Shown here: positions 23,861-35,559 of the stretch, piece after piece | Layout: each line of letters starts with the position of its first letter | How positions within the stretch are numbered: position 1 is the stretch's first letter | NCBI RefSeq assembly: GCF_032062135.1 | Contig: NC_092859.1 | Coordinates: 50,839,331 to 50,903,330 of the forward strand | DNA: 64,000 bases | Direction: 5' to 3' | From: Pyxicephalus adspersus | Lineage: Eukaryota > Chordata > Amphibia > Anura > Pyxicephalidae | Notes under the pieces: model-generated | Seen by the model: the letters and a program-made list of their open reading frames with translations, nothing else | What the model was told of the DNA's origin: nothing | The model's database searches: none | Position numbers and translations under genes: made by a program

Positions 23861-25860
23861 TGTTATTAGTAAAAGTTCTGCCTGTTAACAGTCAGTGCAC
23901 TATGTATGTATTTAACCTTTTGTAGCCAAACAAATGCCCCTCTCTAGCATGTTATTGAAATGTGACATCTTGACAAAGTTTTGCCAACTGCAAACTCCTT
24001 ATCCCATAAGACTACCTTCTTTCTGGCCACCTTTTTGGATAGGGGTATGAAATTTGGAAGGGTTTAAGCATTAGTTCTAGTAAAGTAAGGCAGTCAAGAA
24101 AACTACAAAAGAGAACAGAATAAACTGTTAAAAGTTCTGCATTGTCCTTTGCACAATTTTTTCATCATAGTGGACATTGCCAGCTGTTTGGAATTAACAC
24201 ATTCTAAAATACCTTCAAAAAGAGGCAGGAATGGACATACAGCTACAGAATTCAGCTTGGTGGCTAAGTGTTTTTATCTTGCAGGTGGTCTGGAATCAAA
24301 TGGTAGGCGATCTACATAGAGAGTTTACATATTCTTTTGTTTTTCCTGTTTGGGTTTTCTTTCATAATTATAAAACATAAGGGAATTAGCTTGAATAATG
24401 ATAGGAAATGTAGTGATGTGCATAATGTGAGCAGTCAGAAGTACTAGGCTATACAGCAATGGGGCTTAGCTAATCTCCCATCTGTCAGGGTAGAAGCAGA
24501 AAAAGTGCATGTCCCTGTCAATGAATGCATCATCTCTTATAAACTTAGCCTCATTGTTTAAAGATATAAACTATATTATTAACACAGCTTAAAAAAAATG
24601 GCACTGTTCCTAGTAGTAATATGAATATGATTTTCAATTTTCTGAAAAAGTGAAAGAGTCAACAAGTAGAAATATATAAGATACGATAAGTAAGAAGTAA
24701 CATAATAATATTGTAATAACAAGGATGTTCCCCAGGAACAGAGCAAGCATAGGTAATGGTATGGAAAGTAAAGGAGATAAGAGTAAAAAGGGTCTATCTT
24801 CCTTTGCCAAATAATAACCCCTTGGAATGATTTATTGAATGCCCTGGACTTTATGATAAATACTGTAGTACCCCTTTCTAAATCATGGTGTCCATTTCAT
24901 GGACTCAAGTTTGCCCAGGTCAACTGATTTTGTAGTCAAATCTCACTAGGCTTTATTTAATAAAATTGTAAGAGATGTTTTCAATGCCAAAGTGAAATTT
25001 AGCTTTTGTCTACTAAAACATTACAACTTTTCAGAAAGGTGCTAATTCTTAGCAAAAGAGCCTAAAAAATAAATCTGTAAACTGAAGTGACTTTATAAAG
25101 CTGAGTGACTTTATAAATACGTAAAAATGTCAGATAAAGTATTTACTACTATTGAGAAAACAGATGCATTTCAATATTTTGTAAATAGTCGTAAAAAGTT
25201 TGCCTTTTATCAGTACAAAAAAAAAATAAAATAAACAGAAGTATTGGAAAGCAAAGAAGGTGGCCTTTTTGTGCACAGGACTATGTAAGAAGATTTCTAA
25301 ACAATAAACGTATCACTACATACAAAAAATTACAATAAAAACTTTGCACAAAATACTTTGCTTTTAACAGAAAGTCTTTGTTTATCACAGCAAAGACGAT
25401 CACGTTTTATTAAGCAGAATCTGATTACGGTTCTGTCAGCCCGATGTTCCAGGATTCTGGATGATGTCATATCCTATTCTATGAAAGTGAGTCAACAGTG
25501 TTTTTTTTCTGGCTCAACATGTTGCTAAGGCCGTAGTTGGACCTTTATTGTGCATTACTGCACATATTTTAACATGCATTATGTTGCCCACTAAGTGCAC
25601 TGCATTACTTCACGAACAGTAATATGCTTATGTTGCTCATTACCTTTGTAGTAAGCTTGCGGTAAGGCAGCTTAATCATTTTTAATAGAATGCCAACTAA
25701 CCACAACAGACCTTTTAACCTTTTCAGTGTCACTACTGAATTTCTTGCTGCAGTAGCAACAGCATAAAATGAAAAACTCCTAGCAAGTATTTATTTAACA
25801 GGTTGTGTGCTATTGTGATATACACACACCACGAATAGGTACAGTTAAAATTTATATTTT
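23861..25860. other. No gene; one decayed SINE
   Basis: No coding exon was accepted. Besides the SINE at 24258 the region is AT-rich unique-looking DNA. Confidence 0.3.
24258..24372 (+). mobile_element. V-SINE-like SINE, copy 2 (badly decayed)
   Basis: GGTGGCTAAGTG, then GGAATCAAATGG in the B-box position, then AGAGTTTACATATTC and TGTTTGGGTTTTCTTTC align in order with the copy at 10688. Confidence 0.55.
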
Positions 25861-25867
25861 TTAATTT

Positions 25868-26566
25868 AAATACAAAAATAAAATAGAAAAGTAGAAAATA
25901 AAAAAGTTAAAATATTAACATTGTAAAGGAAGGTAAATAGATTATCTTTTACCATACAATACACTACATGTTAAATAGTTTCAAATGGTAACGCGTTTCA
26001 CAGTCTTCTCTGCTTCATCAGACCAAGAAAATTTTATTTATTACCCAGAATGAAAAGATTTATTCTAATTCTACAGTAGCACAGTAGACAAAACTCTGTA
26101 CCTACATTTGTCCTAAAAAAAATAGGAATATATACTTGTTAGCCATGAGCAAAAAAAGAGAGAAGACCACATATTACAAATTATTTTATGTGATTATAAA
26201 AATCATAAACACTTACAAAATATGAAGAATGGATATTAATATTACCACCTTTAGAGTCACTGCATATTCATCCCCCAAAAAATGTATATTGGTGTGTCTC
26301 CAAGCAGGATTCCCAAACCATATGAGATTATCAGAGTACTTTAAAGACTCCTATATGTCAAAGAACATGGCATTAGAAATATAAAAAGAAAAAAAATGTA
26401 CATTTCTCTATGATTGTTGGTTTGATAAGCAGAGAAGACTCCATGTCAAACTATATAACATATAATGACTTTGATGACTTGGTAAAAGATTAATATATTT
26501 ACCTGCCTTTTACAATGTTTATATTTTAACTTTTTTATGTTAAATTGTTGTGATTTATTTTTGTAT
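25868..26566. mobile_element. Non-autonomous element with ~160-bp inverted arms
   Basis: Arms 25868-26024 and about 26410-26566 align as inverted repeats (AATACAAAAATAAA, AAAAAAGTTAAAATAT, ATTGTAAA, GGTAAATA, ATCTTTTACCA). Both arms reach the hammerhead-like motif; the right arm lost about 15 bp, including the GAAACGCG part. The centre (26025-26400) is non-coding. Class unknown, but the layout resembles the element at 4364-6122. Confidence 0.65.
25987..26024 (-). other. Hammerhead-like motif, copy 3
   Basis: Minus strand: GGTCTGATGAAGCAG, loop, CTGTGAAACGCGTTACC. GCAG can pair with CTGT, and the outer GGT with ACC. A partial second copy is at about 26417-26440 on the plus strand. Confidence 0.55.
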
Positions 26567-26639
26567 TTCATAAACTATACATTTTATTTCAGTAAATTTT
26601 TTTTCAAGAAAAACACATTTGATAAGGAAAAAAAAATAA

Positions 26640-27264
26640 CAGTCCAGTTTTGGGCACCAGATCACAAAAAGGACATTGTGGAATTGGAGAGTGCAGAGAA
26701 GGGCTACTAAACTAAAAAAAACAAAACAATGGAGGATCTCAGATATGAGGAGAGATTAGTTGAACTGAACCTTTTCTCCCTTGAGAAGAGACGTTTAAGG
26801 GGGGATATGATCACCCTTTATAAATATATAAATGGTCCATATAGAGAACTCTCTTCCCATTTATTCATTATTGAGATCATTACAAAGAACAAGAGAGCAC
26901 TCTTTGCATCTGGAGGAAAAGAAGTTTAAGCTCCGGATAAAAAAGGGATTCTTGAAGACACTGTAAGGTCTGTGAAAATGTGGAATCGGCTCCCTCAGGA
27001 AGTAGTTTCAACAACTACTATAGATTGCTTTAAGAAAAAGCTGGATGCTTTTCTAGAAGCACAGAATATAACTTGGTATTAAGGATTTAAAGTAAAGATA
27101 ACAGAGACTGTTGATCCAGGGAACATCCGATTGCCTCACGATTGCCTTCCTCTGGACCAACAAGTCCATGGGGTTTTATATCTGGTATTTTTTTTTTTAC
27201 CATAGTGGGACTTATGATGGACTTATGTCTTTTTTCAACCTAACCTACTATGTAACTATGTAAC
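26640..27264 (+). pseudogene. CR1-type LINE 3' end
   Basis: Begins at the QFWAP block (CAGTTTTGGGCACCAG) and continues through YEERLVELNLFSLEKRRLRG, the C-terminal signature of CR1-clade ORF2 (frame 26729-26929), then through ...NRLPQEVV-like sequence after a frameshift. It ends with TTTTTCAACCTAACCTACTA and a short TATGTAAC repeat, the microsatellite-like CR1 3' end. It is nearly the same as 58635-59286, so both come from one family. A 5'-truncated, dead copy. Confidence 0.85.
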
Positions 27265-27274
27265 AATCATGGTG

Positions 27275-29508
27275 AAACAATTACATTGTTTTTAAAATAT
27301 GACACAGAGGAAACTGCTAATTAACATTGTGATACTATACATCATATAAATGAGAAGGACCTTGTGTCTCCATATATTCATCTCCATATATATGTCTCCA
27401 TATATCCGAAGAAGAAGAGTTAAGGAAGGGGGGTGGGAATGGAGGAGATGGGGGGGGGGGGGGTTCCACATCAGGAAGACATCGATGTTGTGATTGACCA
27501 AGTTCAAAGACATGTGGTGTATCTTTGAGGGTACATGTGAGCTTGTCATTTAGCGTTATCAATTTTAGTTTAGCCCTTACTGGAGCTAGTGGGATGGATG
27601 GTGATTTACATGCCCCCGCCAGTGCAAAAGCAACACAAATTTACAGTCTTTCTTTGTGTTTTGTGGCATGTCAATCTTGCTAGGGAGATCACTCCCCAGA
27701 CTGGGAGATAGAGGGGTCTTGCACAACTGGGAAAGACCACCAAATATGCTCTATGTCCCCCACACTCTTGCAAGCCTTTAAACATAGATTTGAAGTCCCC
27801 AGGAAACTCCAAGCAATCCTGGTAGGTACCAGCGCAACAAGTCTTTGTAATTTAATTCAATCAGGCCTACATTAAGAGAAATTTTGGATATGTTGCGGGC
27901 CACTTCGGGCCACTCCTTCAACTCCCATGATTGCTATAAATCTTTTTCCCAAGCCTTTCTATACAGTAGCTTGGAGAAGGAGACCAACAAAGCAGAGTAA
28001 AGAATCGAGATCTGTCTGGCAGAATCAGCCAGCGATTTACATGTACTTTTGAATGCCGTTTTAAAATAAGGCGGCTTACCCTGGGACATTTTGGAACTTG
28101 CGAATGATTGAATCTGGACGTATTAAAAATATTCAGTGGGAGGCAGTTCATTATTTTGAACTAGATGGTTAAGACTCAGTATTTTCTACGGAAAACTAGA
28201 TACCCCACCCTATAGTAGCCGTTACTGCTTCATCATTCGAATTGATGTGGTGGCATTCCTGGTTGAAACTCAGGGATCCCCCAAAGCAGAACAAGGGGCG
28301 TATAGATTGAGCTAATGCCCCTGTCGTGTTTCAGTCTGTCCCACCCCACAGGGAGTACTAAAGGGAAGGACAGGTGATCCTAGGTCCCATATGTGAGGGG
28401 ATCCACATGAAGGAGACAATTGCTGACTCAGTATTGGGTTGGGCCTCTATATCCGCCCATTGGGGTTTAATAAATAGCAACATAGTACGAGAGAATTGTC
28501 CGACCTGGGTGGCTCTGTGATAGTGTCTAAATTTAGGGACTCCCAACCCTGTGCTCTGAGGGTGAGAATTATGGTATGATTGATTCAGCTTCCTTTGTGA
28601 CCCCAAATGAATTCTATACCTTTGAGATGGAGTAGGTCTTGGGATCTATGTAGAACAGAAATCTGTAGCATTCGGAACAAGTAAGGGACCCTGGGCAGTA
28701 TGTTTATTTTGATTGTTGCCGGTGGGAGGAAGATCCTCTGGCAAGGTCCATGAAGATTTCTTTAAATAGGGGCCATAATTCTTGTTAAAACGCTGGCGAG
28801 GCATGAGGGTGAGCTTTTCCTAAATATGGTAAAGTCTCTGTTTTCCACTCCAAAGCAAATGCCTGTTTTAGAGATAAGATGGTAGCTTGATCAAGGTTGA
28901 TGTTCATTGCCATCCATTTGGAGTGGTTAACCTGCAGGCCTGATAGGTCTGCAAACTGTTTGAGGATTTTAAACAGATTAGGGATTGAAACTATTGGTGA
29001 GGTAACGTACAGATTAGGGATTAAAACTTTTGGCGAGGTAACATACTTCAAAATATCGTCTGCGAAGAGGGCGAATTTATGTTCTACCAGCCCACAAGCA
29101 ATACCTTTATTGGCTGGGCAACTCCGTATGGCAATTGCTAGCAATTCAATTGCTAGCGCAAATATCGGGGGAGAGAGGGGAACCTTGTCTGGTACATTTT
29201 TTGATAAAAAAAAAAAGTATATCTGATAGAAAACCTCCGAAAGAGACCCTTGTTGTGGGGGCTCAGTGTATAAAGGGGCCAGGAGCTGCAGGAAAGTGCC
29301 CCCAAAATTCATACTTCTAAGAATGTAGAAAAAGTAGTCCCAAGACTGTCAAATGCTTTTTGGAGATCTATGGAAAGAAGCATGGCTTTCCTGTTCAGGT
29401 ATTTGTCCCAAAAGGTCAAATCAATTGATCTCCTGGTTTGATCGGGAGCTTGGAGGTATGGTATGAAGCCAACCTGCTCGGGGTGGATATATACCCGAAT
29501 AAACTATA
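27275..29508 (-). pseudogene. L1/Tx1-type LINE ORF2 relic (RT to 3' UTR)
   Basis: On the minus strand from about 29500: YPEQVGFIP, then LSIDLQKAFDS (RT motif A with its aspartate), then ELLAIAIRS, then LFADDIL (motif C, both aspartates present), then LPYLG, then, through several frames, FIWGHK and the C-terminal region to about 27600. The 3' UTR has a C-run at about 27450-27463, a feature also of the L1 3' UTRs at 39317 and 49075. Stops and frameshifts are many, so it is dead in spite of intact catalytic motifs. A 36-bp in-frame tandem duplication follows motif C. The 5' truncation point abuts a (TA)n tract at 29531. Confidence 0.88.
28975..29046 (-). repeat. In-frame 2 x 36-bp duplication inside L1 RT
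   Basis: Units 28975-29010 and 29011-29046 differ at few positions and encode two similar 12-residue blocks (VTSPKVLIPNL and VTSPIVSIPNL), 6-10 residues after the FADD motif. Confidence 0.9.
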
Positions 29509-29528
29509 CATTTTAACTGTTACTTTTC

Positions 29529-29530
<2 letters not shown>

Positions 29531-29580
<50 letters not shown>
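29531..29580. repeat. (TA)n microsatellite
   Basis: Fifty bases of pure TA at the 5' boundary of the L1 relic. Confidence 0.97.
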
Positions 29581-29585
<5 letters not shown>

Positions 29586-31880
29586 ACACATTTTCCAGTG
29601 CCAATTTATATTAAAGAGGCATATACCACAATGAATACTAAATAGGTTGCCTTAGTCCCAGGCACCATTTATTGTTATTCTGCACTGAAATATTTCTTAG
29701 TGTATTTTCCAGTAAACATTTAGTTTAATAGGAAGTTTCTCAAATCTCACATAATATAAGACGTTGCAACCACCACCATTTTTTCCACAAAGTGCTTGTT
29801 CATATATGGTGGGGTTTTAAAGTAATCTTGAAGCCTAAAATTTACATTGGACTTGTGTGTAAAAAACAAAACAAAATTTCTTTGTGGTATGTTGGGGATG
29901 GGGGTTGGAATAAAATGGTGCCTAATCTGGTGTTATCTTACAGTCCAATTCTTTCATACCATGCACAACATGGCTTAAATCAAATTAATATATTGAATTA
30001 CCTACTGATATAGGCTCCTTCTTTTTTAACCACTTTAGCTCATGTGCCAAATAAGCATTTGTTGTTCTGCATTTAATGAAATGCCCTACAGGCAAGCACA
30101 GATTGAATTTAAAGATCTGTTTAAGAAATTCATTCATTGGACAGCTAATACTTAGGAGGAAATGTAGGTCTTCTAAAATCACTATGTATATTCAGTTTAC
30201 CCTAAACTCTAACTATTCCACCAACCATTCTTTTTAGTTTTTGATAAAATGGAGACTATTTCTCACTAGACAGGAAGGGATTTCTCCTCACTTCCTATCC
30301 TGGGACACCTTTTTTATGACAGGAAGAAAAGAATCTCTCAAACTGAGGCAGCAGTTAAGCCGGACACAATTTTGAATCCGTCCATAAAACAAGTTTGCTT
30401 CAAATACACTTAAAATGTGAGTTGTGTGCAATTCACTGCAATCAGATACCATACAGTTTTTCACGTATTTTATGTGTGGGTCAGCTTACTGATATCTGCA
30501 CTGTGTAATTTGCCCTTTCTACAATTTTCAAGTTCACAAATCCATGCTAGCCTAAATCTAAACCCAGTGGCCTACTGTATACATTTGACAGCAAAGGGCC
30601 TACAGTGAGAGGTGTTCAGAAATACTTGTCCTGCAGTGCAAAGAGGTTTTCCTAGTTACCAGATTACAGGCAAAAAAATGGTATAGATTAGTACAAGTTA
30701 GCATTTACAAGAAACTAAGACCTTGAAAGGAATGTTCTATGTATTCACTGAAAGGCAACTATAAGAAAATGCATTTATTCAGGGGTTTGTTAGGGCTAAA
30801 TATTTAAAGGCATGTACCTCAAATTCCATGTCAAGTCTCCTTGCAAACTGTCACTTGCAAACTGTGGCACAAACTTTCCAGAGGAGGAGAGGAATTTAAT
30901 TCGATGGATCTGCCAGAATTGCTCCCCTAGGGGTAGGGTAGTGTGATCAGGGATCATGAAATGGAGGATGGCCAAGCAAAAAAAAAAAAGCAGAGTGCCA
31001 TGGTAGAGTATTGTTGAGCAACTTACCTAACATATGGAGCTTCTAATATGCGATTGCTCTTGAGAACATCCAATTGTCACCCATAATATTCAGTGAAGGC
31101 AATGCTACAGAAAGCTGTCAAAGACTGAAGACATGTAACAAGAGATGTTTAAAGACTGCAAATATGCTATAGGTGGAGACTGGTGATAGGCCTTAGTTGA
31201 CAGTCATAGACAAGAGACACATTACATAAAGTACTAGGGATCCCAACAACTTTTACAACTAAATCAGCTAATAAAACACATTAAAAAGTAAATTGTGATT
31301 GATGTAATTAGTATTTTTTTCTTTATGTTCCACACAATCCAGATACATCATTTTGGCAGCATTCTCTTTTAAGCTGTTTTTTTTTTTAATCAGTGTATTA
31401 TGACTGTTGGTTCTGCCACAATTTAATTCAAATGTGAGCAAAAAAAAAAAAATTACAAAACAATGAATTTAAGACTTTTCACGCCAAGCACAACAATGTT
31501 CACAAAGGTTGGTAATGGCTCCATGCAGGACAAAAAAACAAAAACAATAAAACAACAAAATATAATGAATTTGTCCCTACTTTGGCTACTTAAAAAATCG
31601 ACATCGACAGACATAGGGGGTTTTCCTTTTCAATGGGTTAGGTAACTAACTGCAACAGATTCTGTGACATACAAAAAATACGGTATGAATAATAGACAAT
31701 TAGTTTTGCAAGAGTGCCTTATTTAGTTTAGATAATTTGATTAATATCAGATAATACTAATAAATTCATAGTACTAACCCAATGATATTCAGAGACTGGG
31801 ATATAACACATCCAGGTATACTATACAAATATATTTGGTCAATTTGCTATAAATTTTTCCTACACTACTTTCTATAGGAG
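29581..31880. other. No feature seen
   Basis: AT-rich DNA with short A-runs. No exon or repeat recognised. Confidence 0.35.
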
Positions 31881-31884
31881 TGTT

Positions 31885-32560
31885 GCTCTCCCCAAAAAGT
31901 TACATGGCCTGTAATGTGGGTTGTGTTTCAGTATGCTTGAACAGCCATTGAGATTCTGTGCAGGCGCGGGATTGAATGACATGGGCAGAGGGCAGAAGAA
32001 GGGCAAAGTAGAGGGCGGTGCCTAGCGCCAGGCTGAAGGAGGCTTCCAGGATAACGCAGGACCCGAAAACCTCCAAATAGATTTGACAAATCTGCAAAAG
32101 TAAAGGTGAGGGAAATTTTTTGTTTTTTTTAGTTTACTTCCACTTTCATTGAGACTGAAGTTTTCATGGATACCTGCCTATAAATCTACTATATTCATGA
32201 AAGCACTAAATAAGGTGCCATTGCAATTTTTTACAGAAAATGTAACTAAGCAGTCATATTGATCTTCTAGCTTCAAGAGGAACTATAGTCAAAAAAACAA
32301 AAACACACTTACCTTCAATCCCACAGGGCAGACTGATCCCCGGGAGTGTCCACCATCTGGTCCCGCGTCGTCTCGATATTCATCGCAGAGCGGGCGCTCT
32401 GGGCACCACCATCATCGTCTTCTCTTCCTGGTTCTTCATCCTACGTCACCCGACCCAGGCACAAGAATGGCTGGCGTAGGATGAAAAAAATTTGCGGTTC
32501 TCACTATGCATGCACACATATACACATACACAGCTTTGGGAAAAAAAAGATTAATGTGAA
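31885..32560. repeat. Unclassified GC-richer repeat pair
   Basis: Segments 31900-32160 and 32270-32560 are richer in GC and CpG than their surroundings. The edges TTTGTTTTTTTTAGTTTAC (32118) and, inverted, TATAGTCAAAAAAACAAAAA (32285) suggest two facing element ends. No coding content. Confidence 0.35.
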
Positions 32561-32626
32561 AAAGTGTCAGTTTTTTAGGTTTTATTTTTTAAACGTGCAA
32601 GTATTGAACTGAACAGCTTCGACTTA

Positions 32627-33370
32627 GGCTATGTTCAGACCTCCATTTTTTCAGGCTTTTGTATGCGTATTTTACGGCCTGTAAACACTGGCAAAAATCT
32701 TGCAAAAATAGTTTGAAATAATGGGTCTGTTTTTTTGTACAAGCATTTGCAGGCATTTGGGATTTACAAGCGTTTGTTTAGAAGCTCTATGTAGCTTCTA
32801 GGGTAATTTTTGCCATTTAAACAAGCCATAGACTTGTATTCAACAGCTCATAAACACTTGAGTAGGAATTTTTTGGCATTTATGGTACAAAGGGCAGCCA
32901 GGTGTTAAAAGAAGCAAGGTGTTGAAGGGAGTCAGATACAAAAAGCAGCCAGGTGTTAAAGGTAGTCTGGTACAAAAAGCATCCTGATACAAAAATGCCA
33001 GTTGCATTTTACAAGGTAGAAATGGCATCCAGGGTCATGGAAGGGGGCTTCCAGATTCCAAATAGGCCTTCCACCCCCACCAGCTACACTGTGGGCAAGA
33101 GCATCCCCCCAAAAATGGCATCGGGATGTCTGCCATTTGTACCTGGCTGACTTCTGCAACTGGCTTTCCTTTGTACATGGCTGTTTAGTACCTGGCTCCC
33201 TTCTGTATCTGACTGCCTTTAATATCTGGCTGCTTTTTGTACCTGGCTCTCCTACACCTGGCTGCCTTATGTAGCCGTCTCTCCTTAGCACTTGGTTGCC
33301 TTTCTTTCCACAGCCCAAAGCAAGCTTTTGCGTTTTTTTTTTAAGGGAAACACAGGTGTTTATACCACTA
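32627..33370. repeat. Fold-back element with inverted minisatellite arms
   Basis: The left arm (32881-32998) has repeated units like GCAGCCAGGTGTTAAA and TGGTACAAAAAGCA; the right arm (33126-33305) has the same units inverted (GTACCTGGCTGCCTT type), at least eight of about 20-22 bp. Between them are 130 bp of unrelated sequence. The outer part starts GGCTATGTTCAGACC, a MITE-like end whose partner I could not find. The open frame crossing it on the minus strand (32956-33429) is a product of the repeats. Confidence 0.6.
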
Positions 33371-33639
33371 GCGTTTTTGTGCAAAATAGTGGGGTGGGGG
33401 GTGGGGGGGGGTCCTGCCCCCATCTGCAATCACATGCACCATGATCCTAAAGCAACACCATATTTTAACATTATATATACGGTGACATTTCTCTTTGGCT
33501 GTGGGCTGCTCCTTTTATGCATGCCCAACATCAGGAATTTATCATCAGGGGATTTCCTATAATGTAAAAAAGTGCTCAATGTCACGCATGCACAATGAGA
33601 CCAGAACTTAATGGACAGTGAGAATCAGAAAGAAGAGGG

Positions 33640-34250
33640 AAGTGGAGTTTAAGGTTTAGCGCTAAATCTAGCTAATGGCAAAGAGGCCACATCTGAAGTC
33701 AGGTGGAATTCACACTGGCAGCAAGGTTGCATTTGCGGCATTTACCCCTCACTTTCCTCTCACCATGAACGACTGCTGCTTGAAAAACCTTGCCCTGCCC
33801 ACTTTTTTACCACCCGGCTACAGCTTCCCACCACTCGGCTGAAAAACATTTCTGGGGAGAACACTGTATAATAATTAGTCAAGCTTAAAATATTATGGTT
33901 TCCAGTTTTTACACTGAATCTCCATGAACAGTTGGCCATTCTAGAACCAGAAGCCCCATACACATATAACGGATTGTTAAAAAACGAGATGTATGAGGAA
34001 AGAAGAGGGATTTATTTACTTTTTTTCACATAGTGGTGGGAACTGTAGAACCTGTCATAGTTCTCCCCAGAAGGATTTAGCCAGATGCTCTGCCCATCTG
34101 CCGTGCCCCCCCAACCCACCACGCACCTGCAGCTCTAATCCTCTGAATCTCAGTGAGCCTGCCCTGTGCTCAGCTGCCAATGAAAGGTGGGTGGGGGAGC
34201 TCAGCATACAGCTCAACCTTCATAGGAGAGGGCATATACAATGATATAAT
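33640..34250. repeat. Unclassified repeat with inverted TTCTGGGGAGAAC blocks
   Basis: TTTCTGGGGAGAACAC at about 33849 and GTTCTCCCCAGAA at about 34059 are inverted. Surrounding CCACCCGGCTACAG and CCACCACTCGGCTG blocks look repeat-derived. Boundaries unknown. Confidence 0.35.
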
Positions 34251-35480
34251 CAGCAGAAACACTGAATGCTATATGTCATATCCTTAGTAAGATTAAGGTG
34301 AGTATAACTCTCCCCTACCAACACAGTGAAACTGTTAACAGAAGTTCTCTCTATAATTCTGCTGTTTAAATTGAGGCTTGAAAAGGTTAGTTCCTTCATT
34401 ACTCTAAACCTAAACGTTATTAATTTTCCTTAAGTATTGGGGGGAAGACAGTTCTGGCCTTACAGAATAGAACTCTCTGTCCTTATTTTGGCAAATGACC
34501 TAAGTATATGGGAAAATGAAGGCCAATATAGTTATAGTTAGAAATAGTATTTCTTGTGTTAAAATGGACACCAGTTACTACAGGTTAAATGAGCACTTAC
34601 ACTTTAAAAGAAAAAGTTTTTGGGTTTTTTTTTTGTCCTGAGATGACTTATTATTCCACAGTGAGAGGTGGGACTTTTTCCACCTACAGAGTACAATCCC
34701 CAAGCCACCTGGATTTCATTCCCTACCAGCACCTCCACTGCACGTCAGGTCTATCAAAGTCCACGCTGCACATTTATTCTCATTGACATTGTTCCGTGAC
34801 TGCATCAATGAAGGCTTGATATTAATTATGATTTTGCTGTGTATATTTTGTCTTCTGTTTATTGACTTTTCCATTTTCTGCTTGTTAATTCCCCCTACAG
34901 AATTACATTGTGTTTTTTTAACTTGGATATATTTTATTTCTGTAACAAGCGCAAGAAAGAGAAAGCAAACATTTAATTGTAATCCACGTTTAAAAATGAG
35001 CTGCATAACAGAACATATTTGTATTCTTTGTAACAGAAAGACAGCTTAAAGTAAAACTGCAAACAGATTAAATACACAGGTAATGTATTTATCATTTTAT
35101 TTAAGAGAATTTTTAAGTTTGTTTGCTATTCTTGTGATATACAAGTGGGCAAGTTAAGTTTATTACTCATATATTACTGTTTTCTGGGTCTCTGAATCTG
35201 GAAATAAGTATGCGACTCTCTGGTTGTACAATGTAGCAGAGGTGAGTATAGTTAAGAGGAATCAAATAACTAATTTAAAAAGGTTCAAAAGCAGTACAAA
35301 AAACGAAGAAGAAAGAAAGGAAACATCCTCCACTACCTATGTCAACAAGAGACCACCCAAAAAAGAGGAAGCTCTGAACTCTCAATAAACTAGAATAAAA
35401 GTGCTAACAGTTTCAATACTTACTAACAGGCACATCACTGGTAATATTTTATATTGTGTGGTTTAAAAGCTGTCTGAAAA
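34251..35480. other. No feature seen
   Basis: AT-rich DNA; no exon accepted. Confidence 0.35.
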
Positions 35481-35559
35481 CCCATTCCTGGACCTGTAGC
35501 CTCCCATACGTGATACCCTCCGCCATCCCACCCCTTCATCCACGGATAAGTCTGACTAA

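Noticed and set aside
25391..25486. Possible 96-bp exon on the plus strand: TTTATCACAG acceptor, GTGAGT donor, open in phase 0
   Set aside because: The 32-residue product matches nothing I know, and the surrounding GC-richer stretch looks repeat-derived. Splice-like signals of this quality occur by chance.
27335..27562. Proline-rich 75-codon frame
   Set aside because: Generated by the C-run in the L1 3' UTR.
32956..33429. 157-codon open frame on the minus strand
   Set aside because: Runs through the inverted minisatellite; the length comes from the repeat units and the composition is repetitive.
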